Part shown: in pieces, positions 59,925-64,000 of the stretch
Position numbering within the stretch: position 1 is the stretch's first letter
Layout of the letters: each line of letters opens with the position of its first letter
Source: CAZWCE01 sp964632505
GTDB taxonomy: Bacteria; Planctomycetota; Planctomycetia; Pirellulales; Thermoguttaceae
Reading direction: 5' to 3'
DNA: 64,000 bases
Assembly: GCA_964632505.1 (NCBI GenBank)
Contig: CAZWCE010000010.1
Span: 99,883 to 163,882, forward strand
The notes under the pieces: generated by a model
Database searches by the model: none
What the model was told of the DNA's origin: nothing
Seen by the model: the letters and a program-made list of their open reading frames with translations, nothing else
Position numbers and translations under genes: made by a program

Positions 59925-60310
59925 GATGGCTTTCTTTTTCCCTGAAATACTTTTCCCTGAAGGAATACGAAAAGCGACACCTCGTTCGCCACCATGGTAT
60001 TGTAGGAATTCCGTCCCCAAGACGCAACCAAGGCATCCCGCTTCGACGCCTGAAAATGTGGCCCGGCGCAAACGAAAAAAGAGCGCTTCCCCACCCACCA
60101 GGCGGGTAGATCATTCGTTCTCGGCCCAGTAGAATGATGCGAAATAAGCGACTTCTGCGCAAATCGCCGACCTCTTTTCTCTCCACAACCCGTCGGGGGC
60201 GCGGAAGTATTTCGAGCGTCGCGGAACCAGTAGGATCGTGGGCCTTCATCCAAGGACCCTCACTGGTGATGCGACCATGAATCATCCACTGGGCGTTAGG
60301 AAGGCGACAG

Positions 60311-61234
60311 GTGATGGAAATGGAAAACCCCTACGATCGATCGACCCCCGCCAACTCTTTCGAAACAGAATCCAACGACGTTTCCTGGGATCCCCCTTTT
60401 TCCGACGACGAGTCGATGGCCTCGTCCGAGGAGGGCCAACGGGAAGAAGCTCTCGAGGATCCGGAAATGCTCGACTCTCTCTCCGAGGATTTCGTCGGTT
60501 CTTGGAATCGCCTGGTCAGCACGACCAACTGGAAAAAGGGGGAAGTGATCCTCGAATGGCGAAACCGCTTGGTCGAATCGGGGGCGCCGCGTCAGAGCTA
60601 TTCCGACGAAGCATGGGCTCGCCGTGTCGGTAACGTGACGGGCCAGCACGTGGGGCGTCTTCGGAGAGTCTTCGAGCGATTCGGCCGGAGCCATGAGCAT
60701 TATCCCACGCTCTTCTGGAGCCATTTCCAGGCGGCGGTCGACTGGAACGACGCCGAAATGTGGCTCGAAGGTGCCGTCCAAAACGGGTGGTCGGTCGCCG
60801 TCATGCGAACCAAACGCTGGGAGGCCATCGGGGCACCACCGGAACAGAAACCCCGCGATGAGGACATCATCCTCTCCGAACTCGATGAAGACGTCAACCC
60901 GGAAGAAGATTCCGAGCAGGTGCTCGAGAACAACATGTCGGCGGTCGAAGACGTGGAATCGGATGAAGAAGACCTCTCCGAGGAAGCCTTCGAAGACGCC
61001 GAGGAACCCGGCACACCGGAGACCGCGTATTCCGACCTCTCCATCTCGGACGATTTGAGCGGAGAACTCGATCAACTCGACGAGTTGCCGCCCGATTTGG
61101 CCTCGAGTTTCGAAGCGATGAAGATCGCCCTGCTTCACCACAAAGTCACCGAGTGGAAGGAAGTTTCGCCCGACCGGCTGGTCGTGCTGCTTGAAGCGCT
61201 CAAGTCGCTGGTGACCTCAACGGTCCGGCAGTAG
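60311..61234 (+). CDS. Acidic protein of unknown function
   Basis: A 307-residue protein with an acidic, disordered N-terminus (1-58), a compact helical domain (about 60-175) and a second acidic stretch (180-250) before a C-terminal helix pair. The helical domain is distinctive: DFVGSWNRLVSTTNWKKGEV, ARRVGNVTGQHVGRLRRVFE, LFWSHFQAAVDWNDAEMWLE, and NGWSVAVMRTKRWEA. The end of this (a W-containing helix, then NGWSV and a basic helix) resembles helix-turn-helix-like modules, so DNA binding is possible, but I cannot assign a family. AGGAAGG lies upstream; GTG 60311 or ATG 60314 may be used. It is convergent with rpoD, sharing a terminator. Confidence 0.68.
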   Translation: MMEMENPYDRSTPANSFETESNDVSWDPPFSDDESMASSEEGQREEALEDPEMLDSLSEDFVGSWNRLVSTTNWKKGEVILEWRNRLVESGAPRQSYSDEAWARRVGNVTGQHVGRLRRVFERFGRSHEHYPTLFWSHFQAAVDWNDAEMWLEGAVQNGWSVAVMRTKRWEAIGAPPEQKPRDEDIILSELDEDVNPEEDSEQVLENNMSAVEDVESDEEDLSEEAFEDAEEPGTPETAYSDLSISDDLSGELDQLDELPPDLASSFEAMKIALLHHKVTEWKEVSPDRLVVLLEALKSLVTSTVRQ

Positions 61235-61274
61235 GGATCCGTCCCGGTTTCGATTGTTTTGCGACCACCACACA

Positions 61275-61330
61275 AGAAAAAAACCAAGGCGACCTTCGCA
61301 CGCGGTCGAAGATCGCCTTGGTTTTCTCTT
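61275..61330. terminator. Bidirectional terminator between the acidic-protein gene and rpoD
   Basis: Perfect 13-bp arms (61280-61292 and 61313-61325) with an inner 5-bp stem (61294-61298 with 61307-61311) are flanked by an A-run before and T-rich sequence after. It therefore works as an intrinsic terminator for both convergent genes. Confidence 0.85.
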
Positions 61331-61356
61331 TGTCCGGTGATCGTTTTCGGAACGGC

Positions 61357-62934
61357 TCAGTCGAGGAAACCGACCAATTCCTGGCTCCGACTCGGCTGCT
61401 GGAGCTTTCGGACGGCCTTCGCCTCGATCTGTCGGATTCTTTCCCGCGTCACCTTGAAGATGTGCCCGACCTCCTCGAGGGTGTAGCTGTAGCCGTCGCC
61501 CAGACCGTAGCGGAGCTTGATGATCTCCCGTTCGCGATAGCTGAGCGTTTTCAGCACATTGGTGATGCGGTGGCGAAGCATATCCTGCGTTGCGCCGATG
61601 GAAGGACTCTCGGCATCGCCGTCGGGCAGCAGGTCTCCGAAATGGCTGTCCTCACTGTTGCCCACCGGTCGATCGAGACTGATGGGGTACCGGTTCATTG
61701 CGAGGATGCGTCGGGTCTCGTCGACGCACGATTCGGCCGCCGAAGCGGTCTCCTCGATGGTCGGCTCCCGGCCGAACTCCTGCAGCAACTTGCGGGAAAC
61801 ATTCCGCATCTTCGACATCGTCTCGACCATATGCACCGGAATACGGATCGTCCGGCTCTGGTCGGCGACCGCGCGGGTGATCGCTTGGCGAATCCACCAA
61901 GTGGCATAAGTGCAGAACTTGAAACCGCGGCGGTATTCGAACTTGTCGACCGCCCGCATCAGTCCGGCGTTGCCTTCCTGGATGAGGTCGAGAAAGCTCA
62001 GTCCTCGATTCCGGTATTTCTTGGCGATGGAAACCACCAGACGGAGGTTCCCCTCGGAGAGCCCTCGTTTGGCCTCTTGATAGCTACGGAACGCATCGCC
62101 GACACACCGGACCCGGGATCGAAGACTGGTCGGGGTCTCCTGCGTCAATTGCAGAATGTTCCGATACTCGGAGACCCAAGGTTCCCGCTCGTAGGCAGGC
62201 CGGTCCGAAGCACGATGTTCGTCGATGCGCTGCTTCAGTTCGTCGACCCGATGGCTGAACTCGGCAAGCGTGTCGATCATCGATTCCAACCGCTGGGTCC
62301 GAAGGCCCAACTCCTCGATGAGGCAAACCGCGCGAGCGCGACTCCTGCCCAGCCGCTGCCAAGCCGCCTTCCGCTCCTCCATGGGGCGGGACTTGCTGAC
62401 CGCGACCCGGTAGTCGCAACGGTTCCGTTTGACGATCACCTCCAGCGTTCGGAGATTGTGGGGAAAGCGTCCGACGATTTGCTGCTTTTCCAGCGCATCG
62501 GTGACCGACACTTGAACGGTGCGATCGAACGGCAATTCGTTGCGCCATACGCGGCGAAGAATCCGAACAGCATGCTGCAGCACATAATCGCATTCCAGCA
62601 GCTTCGCGCGAAAACGCCGCCGAGTGATTTCGATCTGTCGCGCCAATGCGATCTCCCGCTCCCGCGTCAACAGGGGAATCTCCCCCATTTGCGTCAGGTA
62701 CATGCGCACCGGATCATCCGACCAGGAATCGATACCGTCAAGCTTGATCAATTCATCGTCAAGCTCGAAACCATCGTCCCCATCTTCTTCATCGTTTTCG
62801 TCATCAATCAGTTCTATATCATCATCACTTTCCAATTCCAGAGAATCGTCTTCGCGTTCCAGATCAAGACCTCCTGCTGTGCGGAGACCTTCATCTTCGT
62901 TGAGTTCTTCCAATAAAGCATCTGCGTCGTACAA
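61357..62934 (-). CDS. rpoD: Primary sigma factor (sigma-70, RpoD)
   Basis: A 525-residue group 1-type sigma factor. A short, very acidic N-terminus (about 1-70) replaces a full region 1.1. Region 1.2 is DDPVRMYLTQMGEIPLLTRE; a roughly 200-residue non-conserved segment follows. Region 2 then reads GNLRLVVSIAKKYRNRGLSF, LDLIQEGNAGLMRAVDKFEY, and RRGFKFCTYATWWIRQAITR. Region 3 begins around IRIPVHMVETMSKM, and region 4 has LSYREREIIKLRYGL and EEVGHIFKVTRERIRQIEAK. It directs RNA polymerase to -35/-10 promoters. The start is TTG at 62934 with TAGGAG upstream at seven bases. Confidence 0.94.
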   Translation of the reverse strand: MYDADALLEELNEDEGLRTAGGLDLEREDDSLELESDDDIELIDDENDEEDGDDGFELDDELIKLDGIDSWSDDPVRMYLTQMGEIPLLTREREIALARQIEITRRRFRAKLLECDYVLQHAVRILRRVWRNELPFDRTVQVSVTDALEKQQIVGRFPHNLRTLEVIVKRNRCDYRVAVSKSRPMEERKAAWQRLGRSRARAVCLIEELGLRTQRLESMIDTLAEFSHRVDELKQRIDEHRASDRPAYEREPWVSEYRNILQLTQETPTSLRSRVRCVGDAFRSYQEAKRGLSEGNLRLVVSIAKKYRNRGLSFLDLIQEGNAGLMRAVDKFEYRRGFKFCTYATWWIRQAITRAVADQSRTIRIPVHMVETMSKMRNVSRKLLQEFGREPTIEETASAAESCVDETRRILAMNRYPISLDRPVGNSEDSHFGDLLPDGDAESPSIGATQDMLRHRITNVLKTLSYREREIIKLRYGLGDGYSYTLEEVGHIFKVTRERIRQIEAKAVRKLQQPSRSQELVGFLD

Positions 62935-64000
62935 AACAAGGCTCCTACTTAGTTAGTAAACCTCGATATCACGGCGGTTCCGTCACACCGCGACCCTCTT
63001 CTTCGAATGACGAGGCGGCCTCACCACGTTCGAAAAAATAAAAAACAATGACTCTTGAAGTTCCGTTTCAAAATCTTCCGCGGTCGCCCGGCATCCTCCC
63101 CGGGAAATCCAGCCGCCGCTTCAAAAACATATCCGGCATTTAGGATCAAGCGTAACACAAAAAAACAGGCGGGCCGTCCCAAACCTTCATTTGGTAAGGG
63201 ATTGCGATTACGGAAAGAATAAAAGGACCGCGCCGTTCGCCTCTCCTGCCTGGACCGGAATATCGACTCCTTCTTCCTTTTTGCTCATCCTCCCCCACAT
63301 GGCATCGTTGCCTGCTATCCAACCGCAACACTGACGAGCCTCTGGCTCAAGCGTTGGAAAATGAAGCAGACGAAATCGACGCACCAAGCGACGTCCCATG
63401 TTTGTTTGACGATAATCCAACAAAAAAACCGGGAACCAGACTCTTTGCTTATGACATCCTTGAATAAGAATATCTAATGCGTCGCATCAGAAACCATTGA
63501 AACATCCGTCGGCAGGGCCGTACCCATTCTTTCCTCCCCATCTGCGTTTCGGGGATTGGGGATCTCGGTCATCGCCCGCCGAGGAATTCGCCTAAGTTGC
63601 TCTGTCCATTACGTCTCCGGTGTACCTCATGGATCGCCCTTCGATAGAAAAAAACGGCAAGGTCTGCGCGGACCTTACACGCATCGAAAGCCGACCGGCC
63701 TGCCAATGGTTATGGGGATTCATCCTCGACTTTCTTTATTTTTGTAAGTGCCGGGCTCACTCACACCCCGTCGGTCGAGGTTCGGTATCTGCGAGGAATG
63801 AAATTCATTTTACAGTTCCCCGGCGCCAGAGTCCAGCAAAAAAGCTAGAATTCTGTTGTAATTGTGTTATTCCTGTTTGTCGGTAACCTTCGAGCCTTCT
63901 CTATTATTAATTCAAGTGAAAAAGGGCAAAAGTTGAGATTATCTCAAAAAACGAGTATTTTACGCAAATTACATAGAGAAAAAACTGACAGTCACCCTCC
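62935..64000. other. Gene-free 1.07-kb right end
   Basis: No supported gene. The short open frames lack ribosome sites and domains. I checked by eye for tmRNA, RNase P RNA and SRP RNA signature cores on both strands and saw none. The last 150 bp are AT-rich and hold a 15-nt inverted repeat (63933-63947), so they may be the promoter region of a gene beyond the edge. Confidence 0.45.
63933..63947. repeat. Perfect inverted repeat, possible operator
   Basis: TTGAGAT and ATCTCAA flank a single T. It lies in AT-rich DNA near the right edge, a setting that suits a repressor site or small hairpin. Confidence 0.45.

Noticed and set aside
63208..63423. Short minus-strand frame in the right-end gap (71 codons)
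   Set aside because: No ribosome site, domain or neighbour support; kept as non-coding.

Overview
The window looks like a chromosomal segment of a planctomycete (phylum Planctomycetota). This is inferred from gene content, not from a marker gene. It carries a fused 3-dehydroquinase/shikimate dehydrogenase, an nfeD-floA pair, prepilin peptidase and RND proteins with long insertions, an N-terminally zinc-ribboned STN protein, and several families I associate with this phylum but cannot name. Base composition is moderately GC-rich. Long antisense reading frames are common shadows of the real genes. TTG or GTG starts with good Shine-Dalgarno sequences recur even in core genes (pnp, infB, rpoD, glnB). 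No rRNA, tRNA, CRISPR array, transposase or phage gene was seen.

Layout. 0.1-4.3 kb (minus): a small carbohydrate-type cluster with a VOC protein, an exported lyxose-isomerase-like cupin, an LsrF thiolase/aldolase and separate DhaL and DhaK subunits. 4.6-10.4 kb (minus): prepilin peptidase, shikimate kinase, bifunctional AroDE and an endonuclease-type MutL. 10.4-16.5 kb (minus): a DUF2007 membrane protein, an NtrC-type regulator with a soluble histidine kinase, then pnp and rpsO. 16.9-26 kb (minus): ComEC, DAHP synthase, a PII protein without the uridylylation tyrosine, YebC, a TPR protein, and an endonuclease-III-fold protein with a histone-H1-like tail. 26.1-31.5 kb (minus): rbfA, infB and nusA. 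32-37.8 kb (minus): hisD, hisC, hisB, then a GNAT-like protein and an OmpA-type lipoprotein, then hisH.

38-48 kb: a zinc-ribbon/STN membrane protein (+), PPi-type phosphofructokinase (+), an RND/MMPL exporter (-), and a large protein (+) with an SEC-C-like N-terminus and a duplicated KLWTPD tail. 47.8-50.3 kb (minus): nfeD, floA and a third membrane-anchored protein. 50.8-53.7 kb (+): infC with a structured leader, a CPBP protease and an exported BON protein. 53.7-62.9 kb: Rex (-), a protein with degenerate receiver-like modules (-), a beta-propeller dihaem cytochrome c (+), a three-PAS NarX-type kinase (-), an acidic protein of unknown function (+) and the primary sigma factor (-). The last 1.06 kb holds no gene I can support.

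How the genes relate. Aromatic amino acid synthesis is represented by DAHP synthase, AroDE and AroK, and histidine synthesis by HisD, HisC, HisB and HisH. Transcription and translation are represented by nusA, infB, rbfA, infC, rpsO, pnp and rpoD. Signalling and redox control are covered by Rex, PII, the NtrB/NtrC-like pair and the orphan PAS kinase. The least explained parts are the DhaKL/LsrF/cupin/VOC cluster and five conserved-looking proteins without a known role (24.8-26.0, 38.1-40.0, 45.4-47.6, 54.6-55.5 and 60.3-61.2 kb).
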